In this document: positions 1 to 12,030 of the stretch, piece after piece | Numbering within the stretch: position 1 is the first letter of the stretch | Layout of the letters: each line of letters begins with the position of its first letter | Assembly: GCA_009760855.2 (NCBI GenBank) | Contig: WPIO01000041.1 | Location: forward strand, 3,428,501 to 3,492,500 | Direction of reading: 5' to 3' | DNA: 64,000 nucleotides | Source of the DNA: Cristatella mucedo | Taxonomy: Eukaryota; Bryozoa; Phylactolaemata; Cristatellidae | Made by a program: the position numbers and the translations under genes | The notes under the pieces: model-generated | Databases searched by the model: none | What the model saw: only the letters and a program-made list of their open reading frames with translations | What the model was told of the DNA's origin: nothing

Positions 1-429
1 TAATGGGAGCAGTGAAGCCATAGCTGCTTTAGCTCAATCGGTAGACATTGAACATAAGAACCATAGGTTGCTGGATCAGTCACAGCTCCTGGCGATATGT
101 GTTGGCACCCAGCTCCGCAGCAGAAAGCTTTCAGTCATTTGGCATTGGAGTGTCAAAATTGCCAGATACCTGAACGTCATTTACTAAAATGACGTAGCTG
201 AAGTTTCGAATTCAGTATCCATTTGGAAAAGACCCTAGAATTGATGAAGAGGCACAGACAACCACAAAATTTCCCAGCACTCAAACTAGGAGCTTAGGAA
301 GTTGGTACGTGGCTGCTGCAGCTTCATACGAACTAAATTAATGGATGACAATGGCCGCCTTTCAGCTTAGCAACAGCTAGCCACCCTTTCAAATTTCTTC
401 CCTAAAAATAGGGGCTGTCTGCCATGGTG

Positions 430-1125
430 GATTGCGAAAACTTCAACTGGCTCCCTGGCTCTGTCTCGGCTGCATTATTGCACTTCCATTTTGGTTTGGC
501 TACCGAAAAAGCCACTTGGACCACTTCAGCTGGGGATGACTATGGCTGCAAGGATAATTAATATTTACCAGAGGTTTGACCATGGGTCTCTTTTGCTGGA
601 GGAGCTTCGATGTCTTTCGGTTGATCATCGGATAAAGATTAAAGTTCTTACACTGGCCCACAATGCCCACCAAGGCTTGATTCCCCCATGCCTAGCTGAA
701 TTCCTGAACCAGTTTTAACCTACTGATGCCCCGTGGTCCTTTGTGGATAATTAATTGGCTATTCCACTCTTCCGCTGAAAGATCGTTGATGACAGAAGGT
801 TTTGCTCTACTGGTCTCATTTTTCGGAGCTCTCTTCAGCAATTCTTATGCAGTGAGAGCGACGCTCTTGCTGCCGACTAAGGCACATCCTTTTCAGCCGC
901 CTTGAGCTGGTACTTTCTTGCTGCTCACTACCTCAAATTCACTCCTTGTTCAGCTTTGCTTCACTTTCTCTTTTTTGTGTGCGACAAAGCCTGTTGGCTA
1001 CCGACTGGATAAAGAAAGCCGCGTAGGGTGTATGTGAGCTGTAAAAAAATATCCATCGTAACACCGGCATAGTCTTTGTCACTTTTTTGAGTTTCAGACT
1101 AAGATACATTACATTATATTACCAC
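430..1125 (+). mobile_element. LINE-B 3' fragment
   Basis: The open frame at 491-718 carries the LINE-B C-terminal pattern (LLEELRCLSVDHRIKIKVLT, then a LAHNAHQG block), which recurs at 36.0 and 40.2 kb. Downstream is the LINE-B 3' UTR, with the 'CTGTTGGCTACCGA' block and the 'gtgagct..aaaa' stretch, ending in TTACATTATATT near 1115. The copy is 5'-truncated and non-coding as it stands. Confidence 0.75.
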
Positions 1126-2593
1126 AGTGACGTAATAATTGCCCAGAGACGAAATGCAGAGCTAATTTAGAAAGATGAAAAAGAAACGACTCTTTGGCTT
1201 TGATGCAATTTGGTTTGACAAACTTCTTCTGGAATATGTAGTGATGATTAATTACATCTGATATTAAAGAATTATCACTACAGCCGCTCTTACAATGATC
1301 ACTGCTCTATAGACCGTACGCAAGTTAAAGGACATGTATTTTAACAAAGCTGGACATACCCGGTGGCTCTGCAGCCATGTAAGTATTCACTTAGAGCTCT
1401 CATCAAAGAAAGTAGTTTCAGCTCTTAGTTGCAATGCTCCTACCACTCTCAAAGAAGGCTAAATAAGTACTAACACGTTTTAGTGTACTGCCAGTGGGCT
1501 CGCATACAGATGGCTTGCATATATTGACACGGGTTTGTTTGAGAACCGGCGATCTGGCTTAGAACAACATTCAGACATGCACTAAAGGCAGCGGCTAGCT
1601 AGACCGCCAGGTGGCTTGCTTACTACATAGTGTCAGTGGGCCTACCCAGCACTAAAAGACAGGGGGAGGCTGGATCCATCTATGACACTCATTAACCGCC
1701 TAAATAAATTCACCCAAGTTCTTGCTAGCATCCGAATTAGTTTATAACACTGGTTCATTTGGAAAAAATATTGGTTTTAAACTACATGCCTGAGTTTAGA
1801 TTTGAATAAATTTAAATTTTATATCTCAATTATCTAGCTCTTTGCAAAAGAAGCATATTTCATTAAGCAAAGGAGCTCGTCAAATATTTATTGTAGAATC
1901 CTTACTGCAGCAATCGTCAACTACGTAAGCTACTAAGCACGAAACCTTTGAGTCACTCATGAATGACTTCACTAAATCCCCTAACCTTATAACATTTCAA
2001 AAGAATATATGTGGGAAAAATAACCCATTCCTTAAAGCATTAGCTCCGTCCATGTGAATTTTCTTCTGTGTGCTTATGCGTGATATAACTGTGCATGCTA
2101 GCAGCTGACTAAATGACATTCCTTATTTCCAGGTTATTTAAAGTGTCTACAAAAATATTTAATTATTTTAGGGCTTCATTGAATTTTTGAATATCATAAT
2201 AACATAACAGCGTAACGAAGTGATGTTAATTAGTCCCTATCTGTAATGCTTCCTAATTAGGCTAAGCATCTTACCAACCACTTCTCCGACTCAGGTCGTC
2301 TAGCCTCTGACAAGCTTTAAGTAATTCTTTAGAGATCATGCCTTAAGCTTGTATGCTCCCAAATACTAAAAATCACTACAGGAAGACTTTCGCTGACTTG
2401 AAATTTTAAAAAATTCCTCTATTACAGTATTTGCTCATCTTGTTTAAGCTTTTTTGATATGCTTAAACGAGATGAAATTGTAATTGTCATAATTTTTAAA
2501 GTTAAGATATTTCCTTTCTAGAAGATTAAATATCCTATAGTGAGATTTAATTCTCATTGGGCGCCATGCCACAAAATATTATTGTTACAAACA
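1126..2593. other. AT-rich non-coding stretch with one short hairpin
   Basis: I see no exon, repeat copy or RNA gene here. The only structure is a 15-bp inverted repeat, 2435-2449 against 2461-2475, with an 11-nt loop and one mismatch. It lies downstream of the minus-strand gene ending at 2594 and may hold its 3' UTR. Confidence 0.4.
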
Positions 2594-3237
2594 TTACAAT
2601 TTTAAGCTGAAATTCAACCACTTTCCGATATTTGTACCTGGTAGGTGGTTTTTAGTTTTATCCAGACAATTCGAAGTTCTGGTGACAGTTTTGTATCGTT
2701 TCATGCTGAGTTTCCGGCCACTGCTATCCGAACTGTGACTCTCAAGTAATGTATGACATCTGTGACTCCTGTTACGGAAACCATCCCGGTACAGCAAGAG
2801 ATCACGTGTCCTAGATGACGCTTCGCATCGTTCGATACATTTGGACGATGGTGCAGATGCTGTTTCAGTCATTTCCGAAATTTTAGTAAGTCTTGCTCCA
2901 GTTTCCTTTGGCTCAAGCTGTGGATGCCATGTGTCTGGAGGTGGTGAGACCGGCCGAAGATTGCAAACGCGTAGGTCTTGAGAACTAGGATCAAAAACAC
3001 TGGCAGCTCTTTGAGAAGGAAAGGCAGCTGCTGGAATGGATCTCTGACAATCGCCTGTGCAATCATTCTGGCTGTCCTTTTCAGGTGAAAATGTTAAGTG
3101 CACTGTTCCTCTAGGAGCACCTTTGATCACAATAGTGGTGCCACTCTCCTTCGAAGTTGATCTAGACTTTGGTGTAGAGTGCATTGGTATCGTTGTTCGT
3201 TCGGAAGAGCCTCTTCCAGAGCTTGGTTTCACGGTTG
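2594..3237 (-). CDS. Terminal coding exon of an unrecognised minus-strand gene
   Basis: I do not recognise the protein. On the minus strand a polypyrimidine tract and acceptor (ttttgttttcag) precede 3237. From there a frame stays open for 213 codons to a stop at 2594. The product is rich in Ser, Thr, Pro and Arg with no membrane segment. An ordered-looking patch, TTIVIKGAPRGTVHLTFSPE, lies near its start, followed by Arg/Ser-rich, probably disordered sequence. It is not retrotransposon-like. The exon starts in phase 1, so it joins in frame to the phase-1 donor of the candidate first exon at 11370-11460, giving about 244 residues if there are no exons between. No AATAAA is obvious downstream. 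Function unknown; confidence is moderate that it is coding and lower that the joining is right. Confidence 0.5.
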
Positions 3238-4169
3238 CTGAAAACAAAATAGCCATTTCCTGAATCAAAAAGTTCCAGAACTAATTATGTAAAGCAGATA
3301 CAGTCACTTTAGAAAAAAATAAAAATCCAATGCCAGGCTGTCTTTTAAATTAAACAAACCGTAATGTAAGACTTCTAGTTTTTTTCTTATTTAAGCTGAA
3401 AAAATAGAGCTGGAGCACTAAATTAACCTTGTGCCTACATAGTTTTCATTCCGTCGAAACATCATACGGCTTGGACTTCACTAGGGATTAGCTATTATTC
3501 ATATCAAGTTATGGTTAAATTTAAATAGGGAAAGTTGTATGGTAATTTCAACTTAATCTTCCTATATTAAACCGCTCTTGAAATTATTTATGCGTAGCTG
3601 TTTATTTCAGGTGATTGTATCTGCGTGACAAGCACATGCCTGTACGAAAAAGAGATTAGGAATTTTCGTATTTGTAGGTTTCTGCTTCCAGTTTACTTCT
3701 GGTTTAGTCATGGTTTCTCTAATTGTATTGTATTGTACACATACTTTCCTCTTATGTGCAAATTTTCAAAACTTCAGAAACTATTTCTGGCATTGATGTC
3801 TTTTTAAAGTTAAGCTGAGCAATAATTTGATCAAAGGACAATCTTTTCATTGTTTTCTCAACATTTACCAATAATGAAACTTTAAAACTCGTAAAATATA
3901 CTTAAATTTCGATAATATGGCGGCGGTCGAACGACAGCAAAGCTATATGAAAGAGAACATGATCCTGATCAAGCTTCATGGATGGTGTTTCATAAGAACC
4001 TAAGTACGAGTATGTTATTGTTTATCTAAGGAACTAGACCTATATTCAGGTTCAGATGCTTGAAATACAATCATTCAGTTTATCAGTTACTGCAGTGGAG
4101 TTCGCTGGTTTAAGTGGCAAATACGGTTGGGTATAGTAAGCAATGAAATGATAGCCGATTAAATCGGCT
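3238..4169. other. AT-rich intron-like stretch
   Basis: No supported feature. It would lie in the intron of the minus-strand gene. A short ORF at 3625-3807 has no coding character beyond hydrophobic codons expected from T-rich DNA. Confidence 0.35.
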
Positions 4170-5345
4170 CAATTAATAATAATAATAATATTAATAATAA
4201 TAATAATAATAATAATGCAGTTGATAAAGTGCCCTCAGAGAACTCAATCTCTTCCTAGGCGCTTTACATTTGCTGCAAAGGGAAATGCAATTGAACGGTG
4301 AATAATATCATGCTTGATAAACGAGCAACATGAAAAATATGGTTAAGGATGACATGCACAGGGTCAGCATGCAAATGTGGTTAGTGGCAGCATGCACAGT
4401 GTCAGCACGCATAAGCACATTAAGGACGAATCACAGGGACCCACTAAATGCTGCCCTAAATAGGTGTGTTTGTAAGTTCTTTTTAAATGTGGTCAAGTCA
4501 GAGGATGTTCTGACGCAAGTCGGGAGTGAGTTACAGGTTTTGGGAGCATACGACCTTAATGTACGGTCTCCAAAAGATTTGAGGTTTGTAGGAGGAATTG
4601 GTAGACTGTTGGATTCCGAAAAGCGGGTGGTACGATGCTTGGCCTAGTGGGGGAGTCGATCTGAGAGATAGGCTGGAGCCAAAGAATGAAGGGACCTAAA
4701 AGTGAGCAACAAAACCTTGAAGTTAATCCGTTGCTTGACTGGTAGCAAGTGCAGGTCGGCGAGAAGTGGTGCGATGTGGCAACTGCTACGTTCACGACAG
4801 ACAAGCCTAGCTGCAGAGTTTTGCACCAGCTGCTATCGCCTGAGGGCACATACCGGTAGGCCAGTAAGCAGTGAGTTGCAGAGGTCGGGACGGGATGTCA
4901 CGAATGCATAGACCAAGTTAGACATGGTATCCTTATCTAAACAAGCCCGAATGTTAGCAATGTCATGTAGCTAAAAGTAGGTCAATTCGCTTTTAAGAGA
5001 GGCTCGGTATAAATGGAAACGACTTGTTCCTGAGATCGAAACCTTGTGGAACTATACTGGTGAATGTTCTGCTGCATGAGATGCGACTACCATATGACAT
5101 TGTTTGAGCATCAACAAGTATGATTCGAGCCACACCAGTGCCTCGTTTGCTTGACTGATAGTTGATCAAATAAGTAGTCGTGATCAATTGTATCAAACGT
5201 GGTTGATAGATCAATCATGGCCAGGGCGGTTTTAAAATTACCGTCATATTTGCAGTTTAGAATGTCATTAGTCACACTAAGAAGTGCAGTTCCAGTGAAA
5301 TGGTGTCGCTGAAACAACCGGGAATTGATGAAAAAATAGGTCACA
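4170..5345 (-). mobile_element. LINE-A copy, minus strand, internally deleted
   Basis: It begins, in minus-strand 3' to 5' order, with (TAA)n at 4170-4215 and the LINE-A hairpin. The C-terminal domain follows (LLADLHLLPVKQRINFKVLL near 4700-4780). At about 4985 it jumps to the reverse transcriptase segment, translated on the minus strand as AMIDLSTTFDTIDHDYLF around 5170-5225, the LINE motif A region. The piece between these two blocks is missing and several frameshifts are present, so it is a dead copy. Confidence 0.85.
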
Positions 5346-5935
5346 ATAAAATTTGCCTATTAAAAAAAACGAGTGCAAAATGCAATCACAGCTTGTGGTG
5401 ATTGACAGGTGACCCGAACGTGATAAATAAATTTATTTTTTAAGACTAATTCACACCGAAAGTAGTAAATCGAGATCAACAATATGACTTCCCGTTACAT
5501 TTTAAGGTACCGGAGCTGCTTTTTTTCGGCGAACTTTGTCAATAAAACTACTCAGCCCTAAATGGAGGCATAGAACATCACTTGAAACTATTAAAATGCT
5601 AAATTTTTGAAACAATGACACACTCCCTAGAATACAATGCTCTACCCGGTAGTTATAACAGTAAAAAAGCACTAGCCCGATAATACCAAACGTAACCACT
5701 CTCTGTGAGTATTATCCACCTTGCTCCAAAAGGCTATCCAAGACTATAACTCCTTATTTCCTTAGCATAGGCATGTTCTCATTGGCATGTTTACATTGAC
5801 CCACAGATCGGTAGTGATCATTGTTTGGCAATTGGACTATTGTTAGGGATAATGCACTAATAATTCACTGTCACCATGGCCAAAGTTAACTAACAGTCAA
5901 CTATCACTCCACCTACGAAATCATGGAACCACTGA
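5346..5935. other. No feature seen
   Basis: AT-rich sequence without recognisable exon, repeat or RNA gene. Confidence 0.3.
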
Positions 5936-6100
5936 CTTGCTGATCGCTAGTTGGCATCATTTATGGTCAGAACTACGGCAGCATTTGATCGCCTTCGCGC
6001 CTCTGACTTTCGTTCTTGTTTAATGAAAACATTCTTGGCAAATGCTTTCGCAGTTGTTTGTCTTGTGGCGATCCAAGAATTTCACCTCTAACACTGCAAT
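5936..6100 (-). pseudogene. Fragment of nuclear 18S rRNA
   Basis: The minus strand reads as the conserved core of eukaryotic small-subunit rRNA: TTAGAGGTGAAATTCTTGG, then GACAAACAACTGCGAAAGCA, TTTGCCAAGAATGTTTTCAT, AACAAGAACGAAAGTCAGAG and finally GTAGTTCTGACCATAAATGA. Similarity stops sharply on both sides, near 6100 and 5936. It carries substitutions at normally invariant sites (for example after AGTCAGAGG). It is therefore a dispersed, decayed piece about 165 bp long, not a functional rDNA unit. Confidence 0.88.
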
Positions 6101-7224
6101 CGACTTCTGTAGCAGCCATTGAACACTCGGGAGGCTGCCGCCACTGGACGCGATCGGCTGCCACCTACTTGGGTCAAAAAGCTCGTCATTTACTGGGATT
6201 CAGTTCGAAAATTTTGATTTAATTCTATTCTACAAAAATTAAAGTGATTTTAACTTCTCATGTATGCCGTCTATTGCTGATATTTGGGTAAATTTGTTGA
6301 AAGCCGCAATACAAAAGAATGTGACTCGGCTAGGAGCATTTTTCCAGTGGGTACATACATTGTTGTTACAGGCGCTGTTAGTGAAACCCAGCAGTCACGT
6401 AAAGTTAAAGTCCTAAAAGCGTGCATTTATGTATTAACTGACTCTTTTCGCGATGCACAGCCCTGTCGTATTTTTCTAGCTTTCCGGCCTAACTCTCAAT
6501 CACCCCTAAAATGCCGTATTCTATGGCCAGTCACTCTATTATGACGTGCAGATGTCATATCTGCGATAACATAGATCCGATTAACTTGAATTTTGGAATG
6601 TAGGATTTGTAATGCGTCCACAGCATTTTAGCCATCCCCATCTATATAAAACCTTAGAAGATAGACTTATTTGACGGCGATCTGGCTTTTTGTCTTCATA
6701 CATATTTTATCATAATGCTGCCGAGGTGTTAGGCAGATGTCACTGGTCGGCTATTCATGATTAGGTCAACATGAAACTGTATGTATAAAAAAATAATTCA
6801 TTTGTATAGCATAGACTCCGTAGTATGTGCTACGAAGCTGTATGTCGGTAAACCGAGTGACTCAGGCTTTCTAGTGATCGTGTGTGTTTTAAATCGTCAG
6901 CTGTCTTCAAGAGTTTTCTTCCAACACTTTTCTGTGGTACCTGGTAAATTCTACAAAATTGGCAACCCAACGACGTGAAATTTATAATATAAACTGACCT
7001 CGACGAGTTCTAAGTGATTGTCTCGTCACGGTTGTCGGTGTCTTAAGAATAGATGGCCATGTCCCCGAAGTCCTTGAACTTATTTTTTGTAGATGTATAA
7101 AAAGTTGCCATGTCAAATACATTTTTATTTTCTGTTTAGATAAAACGTCATTTAGAATGAAGCGTCTCGCATTTTTGAGGGCCATTGGTACATATCTACA
7201 GCACATGGTACTTAATCTGTTGAT
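6101..7224. other. No clear feature
   Basis: No exon or intact repeat. A short stretch near 6788-6815 (aataattcatttgtatagc) looks like the antisense tail of SINE1, without its tRNA-like head. Confidence 0.3.
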
Positions 7225-7430
7225 TTTCCTTGAAAAGCCGTTTTTAAACCTGATAAAACCACACTTACATGCTGACCCTGAGCATGTCACCCCTAACCAT
7301 GTTATTCTTTTTGTTTATCGAGCATGCTACCACTCACCATTTGATTGTATTTTCTCTGCAGCAAATGCAAAGCGCCTATAAAGAGATTGAGTTCTCTGAG
7401 GGGGCTTTATCAAGCGTATTATTATAAATT
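7225..7430 (+). mobile_element. LINE-A 3' end
   Basis: It matches the LINE-A 3' UTR: the block 'catgctgaccctgagcatgt', then 'ttgttta.cgagcatg', then 'gcaaagcgcctataaagag' and 'gttctctgagggggctttat', ending in ATTATTATAA. The hairpin formed by the AAGCGCC and GGGGGCTTT arms is imperfect. This is a 5'-truncated copy with no coding potential. Confidence 0.8.
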
Positions 7431-9411
7431 TACCTTGAATATTCGAGGTTATTAGAAGGTGAACATAATAAATTATGGTTAAATCAAAATATAGATTATG
7501 GTGCCCTTGCTTATTTTGCCAATTTTCATGCCGTACGTGCCATTATTATTTGAGGTATGTGTTGTCAGAGAGATAAATTCAATAGGGGCAAGGCATAACT
7601 GCCAACCCCATGGACATTACCCCAACGATTTCACTTTCTCGACTGAAATTTTCGAGATAATTTATTCTATCGGTGGGTTCTAGGAGCTGCTTAGCGACAA
7701 TCTTTTTGACAATCTTGGTCATAAACCGTTTTATTTTTCATGAGTATCGTCACACTTGTATACTGTAATAATTATAATACAACAATCGTCTATATTTCAA
7801 GTTAAAATAAGCGGTACGTTTTCGTGTTCATACGACTAGACACTTATATTTGGTGAAAAGCTCTGCAATAAAGATTGTCTATCGTGAACGTCACAGCTGC
7901 CACATTGCATAACTGATCACTTCTCACCGACTTGCAGAGGCTCTAGATCGAAGAACATGTCGTCTTTAAGATTCTATCATTTTAGGCTCTCTGTATTCTC
8001 ATGTTTAGTATTACGTTTCTGAAGTATTTGATACTCAAGCTTCCATCAAGCTCTGCTCTCCCGACTTTGGTGTTTACCTGTGCAACTAAATCCTAATTCC
8101 TGTAAACACTTTGTGCTTTCAACTCCAAAGCTGCCACAGCGTGAAACTCAAGCAGACTGAATACTCTGCACGTCCTGAACTGAAATTAAATGGAATCTAC
8201 AGACCAATCTATTTCATCACAGCTTTTCTCTTTCGTCTTAATTGTCTTTAAGTCCTTAGGTGTGCTAAACGTGTCTATTTTATCGCCAATCAGATTGCAT
8301 GACATTTCAAAACACTAAATTGGCAGGAAAGAGAAATTGCACCATAAATGTATAGCATGACAAGCAGTTACCAAATTTTGATTGCACACGGTGCATCTTA
8401 ACTGAGGTTGAAAACCTGAAGTATATACCGATGACTAACTTCAGAGGCTATGTATCGTTTCTGAAAGGATTTCTTAATTACTAGACTTTTCTCTATTTTT
8501 GCTGCCGAGTGAACACCAAGTAAGAAAGACATACGGAAGTCGCTAACAAGAGGCAAGAAAAGGATATTTCATGAATAGGTTACTTTAAATGTATCACTTT
8601 TATGCAAATACATTCTATAGAAATTGCATAAGGCATTTATCCTCTAAGTAAAATTATTTTTACGATAGCCGGTGATATTCTGAGTGATAAACTATGCATT
8701 AAAAGCTTTTTTACCTAAACTAAGCAGCGTAAAAAATACTATAAATATGTTCACTGTTCAGAGAATCTACTCATATGTGGATCGAGATCTGAGGCTGGCT
8801 TCACTGAACTCAGTACTAGAAACTGGTTCGTGATCACTGATTGCATCACTTTTAAGACAGCCATTTTATTCTAGCAATTAAATTAAGCTCTCGTATTTTG
8901 GAATAAAACTGGTAAAACTTTCTTACAAATATTGCGACCAAATTTTCTATAACTGTAACTGCTTACTTGGGATTTTTCTTAGTCGGCAGGGATACTTTTA
9001 TGAATCTTGAAAAACTACATTGATTAGTAGGTCAACAAATGCCATTGGGCAAAACTTTTTGTAAAGGTATTATTCCCTTCCTGGCAGGATTAAATTACAT
9101 CATGGTTTTGCAGGTAGTTATCTGGGGCACAATGTTAATTCCTGTGGCTAACAAATGGCCACAATTGAATATATTATTCATTGGCCTCGGCTGCAAAGTA
9201 GTATGCAATCTGTAAGCGACCTAAATTTTGTTTAAGTTTTTTTCGAGAGCTAAATTGCAGCAGAAAAACTCTGTAAAGTAAATAAATTGCATGTGCTAGT
9301 GCAAAGCAGTGGACCATAAAAACTTTCGGAAAGAGTGAGCGAGAGACTGCAGAAATGTTCTTGGAGTGAAAAGCGATCTTTAGGCATGAGCTTAATAATT
9401 ATAATAATATT
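7431..9411. other. AT-rich stretch, nothing identified
   Basis: About 2 kb without supported coding, RNA or repeat features. It lies in the inferred intron of the minus-strand gene. Confidence 0.3.
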
Positions 9412-9484
9412 GCTGGTTTCAAAGCAACCAAACGGAGATTGAACAATAACTTTTTAATCTCTACTTGGTCGCTTTAAAACCAGC
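9412..9484. repeat. Long imperfect hairpin (32-nt arms, 9-nt loop)
   Basis: Left arm 9412-9443 (starts GCTGGTTTCAAAGC) and right arm 9453-9484 (ends GCTTTAAAACCAGC) are inverted copies matching at 26 of 32 positions, with two further G-U pairs if transcribed on the plus strand. The loop is 9444-9452. Size and shape fit either a microRNA precursor or a short foldback/MITE-like element. No second copy was noticed in the window. Confidence 0.6.
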
Positions 9485-10560
9485 TACAAAAAAATATATA
9501 GCCAATAATGATTGACGATAAAGGTATTATGCTTAAGCAGGCATGCAAAGGCATGCAAAAAGATTCTCGAAGCCTGTCAGTGTGGGCCTTTGTTAGTAGC
9601 AGGTTTTTTAGACACGGTTAGATTGTGGTTAGACAGCATTGGCGGTGGAGAAAGGATTTCAAGTAATTAGGCATGAACATTTGTATGAAAAACGAATTTA
9701 AAAGCTTTACACACAATTTCGACGGACGATGAGGTCATGGAAATCATTACACTGTTTAGTGTTAAAACAGCTGAAAGCTCACAATAAAACTGCAAAAGAG
9801 AAGCTGGCTCGCCGTATTAAAGTAATCAATACACAACTATGCCAACCAGAAACATGACTTACATCGTTCGATCGAAGAAAGACGCGGCATTAGTGACCAT
9901 TCTCTGATTCCTTTTCGGTAAAGTGCGATAGGTGTTGAATTATAAACAAGAACTTCTGGACTACCTACGAATGAAAACCAAATAACTGAACTCAGACTGG
10001 CTGAATCTTAGATTCCGCAAACAGATAATTTTAATTGATACTAGACATGTAGATACATTGCATTGGCTGTATTTAATAATGATTGATAATACTTTTTTGA
10101 TTTTCCTTGCCTTGGCTACTTACGTAGTAAGTTTTCTTTATCGATCTCTGGTCCGGCATCACGAACTAGCTCTATACTGTCGCTGCTGTTTTTCGCACTT
10201 AGTTCTTTATGTGTTTCAGCCGAAAACGTTATGTAAACAGGTATAAATGCACCGTGTCACTCAAAAGTCTAGGAAGCTGCATGCCCGCAAAAAAAGAGAA
10301 AATGCATTTGTAAAGCAGCTGCGTGAGCTGAGGTTTCATGCATAAAATGATGAGTGGAAGCATTCTGTATGCGTCGCCAAATACAATATCGACAGTTTAT
10401 ACAAAATGTATGAATTTTTTCTCCACCGTTAGCTATTTTCTGGTCAAATTAAAACCACAATTAATTTATTTATTAAGGGTGAAAGTAAAATACTTTCGTC
10501 TTACTAATGACCCAGTAAAAGAGGAGTACATGATCGCACTCCTTATGTGAGCGTCCTGGT
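9485..10560. other. No clear feature
   Basis: AT-rich sequence with short chance ORFs only. Confidence 0.3.
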
Positions 10561-10715
10561 CTAAGGCACTCTATTCTCTCTCCTGTCTCTTCTTTGTCTT
10601 GCTTTCCTGTGTCTCTCTCCTATCACTCTCTCCTCTCTTCTCTCTTTTTCCCTCAATTCTCTTTCTCCTGCTCTCCTCTCTCTAGTTATTTGCTTTTGCC
10701 TCTCTCCTTTATGAG

Positions 10716-10790
<75 letters not shown>

Positions 10791-10900
10791 CTCTATCTCT
10801 CTCTCACTCTCTTCACTGTCTATTTCTCTTTCCTCTAACTTTCTCTCTCCTCTGCTTTTTGTATTTGCTATTTTTGTCTCAGTCCGAGTTTCTCCAACGG
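10560..10900 (+). repeat. CT-rich tract with (CT)n core at 10717-10787
   Basis: A pure CT dinucleotide run of about 71 bp is embedded in degenerate pyrimidine-rich sequence. The Leu/Ser peptide predicted across it is a repeat translation, not a gene. Confidence 0.95.
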
Positions 10901-11369
10901 CTCTCTTTCTCTAAGCGGAGCTACCATTCTTCACACTCTCAGCAGCCCTAGAGCTAGCTAAGCATTTGCTAATCTTCAGAATAAATCATGCAGTTGCTGG
11001 TCCTCGCAGAATATACTATATAAGAAAATTATGACGACATTACAACCAGGTTTTTCTAACAGTATTAGTTAACATAGTGCTTTCCTTATCGAGAAATTCT
11101 TTCAGTATTATCAACGCCAAAACTCAAACTTTGCTGTGCCTATCTATCTTTACCGCCCACAAAAGTCGAAGTCAGCTTGTTAAAAAGAATTCTCGCCCAC
11201 GAGGCCGACAGCGGAATCAATTAAATCTATTTGACGAAAGAACTTGTCCACTAATTTGAGAACAGGAATACCTTGGCATTCACAGCGCTTAGGCTACAGG
11301 TACAAGTACGCGGTGTCAGCACGAGAAAAACCTGCCGATACCAAGTGGCCAATAATCTACGAAAATTAC

Positions 11370-11460
11370 CTGCGCTTTTTTTGCGTCGCTTCGCATTCCT
11401 CTTTTGGACGCCTGCAGCCATTTTCTTTGCCGACTTCTGCAAGCGCTGGACGTGACTCAT
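11370..11460 (-). CDS. Candidate first coding exon of the minus-strand gene
   Basis: I do not recognise this protein. On the minus strand an ATG at 11460 opens a very basic reading frame (MSHVQRLQKSAKKM, then a KRNAKRRKK cluster). The frame reaches a good donor (GCAG followed by gtaatt) at 11370/11369, giving 30 codons plus one base. The Lys/Arg cluster resembles a nuclear-localisation or nucleic-acid-binding N-terminus. The phase-1 end matches the phase-1 start of the exon at 3237, so the two join in frame across an 8.1-kb intron, although extra exons may lie between. The frame continues open past the donor to 11251, so a single-exon reading is not excluded. No promoter element is evident. 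Confidence 0.4.
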
Positions 11461-11879
11461 TTTAAGACTTTAATTTTCTCTGAACAAATTCTGTCTTTCC
11501 TAAATTAAGTTTAGTAACCACGATGTCAGAACATGTTGTCATCAAACGCTGGCTTTCTTATTATGCGCAGTAGAAAGATCGGCGCTGAGCAATTTTTGCA
11601 AAGAAGAAGGCACACATTCACTCATTTGCATTGGCAACTCGCCGAGGGATGAGTCGGACAAGCTGGACGTTGTGACTGAATTGCTTTAGGCTTGCTCGCT
11701 TCCCGATGTAATGTAGAGATCCTTTTTAATGGATGAACCAACGTTAGTAAAAAGCAGTAAAGCCCACCTTACTCTGCATTCTATTCAAGCTGTAGGTTGA
11801 CGAGACATTCCTAGCTAATTGCAGCACGAAGCACCTGTTACTGCGGGACTGCTACCGGCTGCGTATTAATACCAAAGCG

Positions 11880-12030
11880 CCCTAGTTTGGCCCTGGACGC
11901 GTTAACGATCGGGGTCAAAGTGCTCGCCTTCGAGTAAAAAGGTCGCAGGCTCGAGCCCGGTAGCAAATATGAAGAACCAGGATAGAGCTTCAGTTCTCTT
12001 TGAGCGGTACAATGATAAAATTGTCAACGC
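11880..12030 (+). mobile_element. Degraded SINE1 copy
   Basis: It has a tRNA-like B box inside 'gtcgcaggctcgagcccggt', preceded by 'gtcaaagtgctcgcc', which corresponds to the SINE1 'ggttaaggtgctcgcc' block. A worn hairpin ('agagcttcagttctctttg') and 'acaatgataaaatt' follow in place of the usual 'acaaatgaatt'. Order and spacing match SINE1, but divergence is high. Confidence 0.55.
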
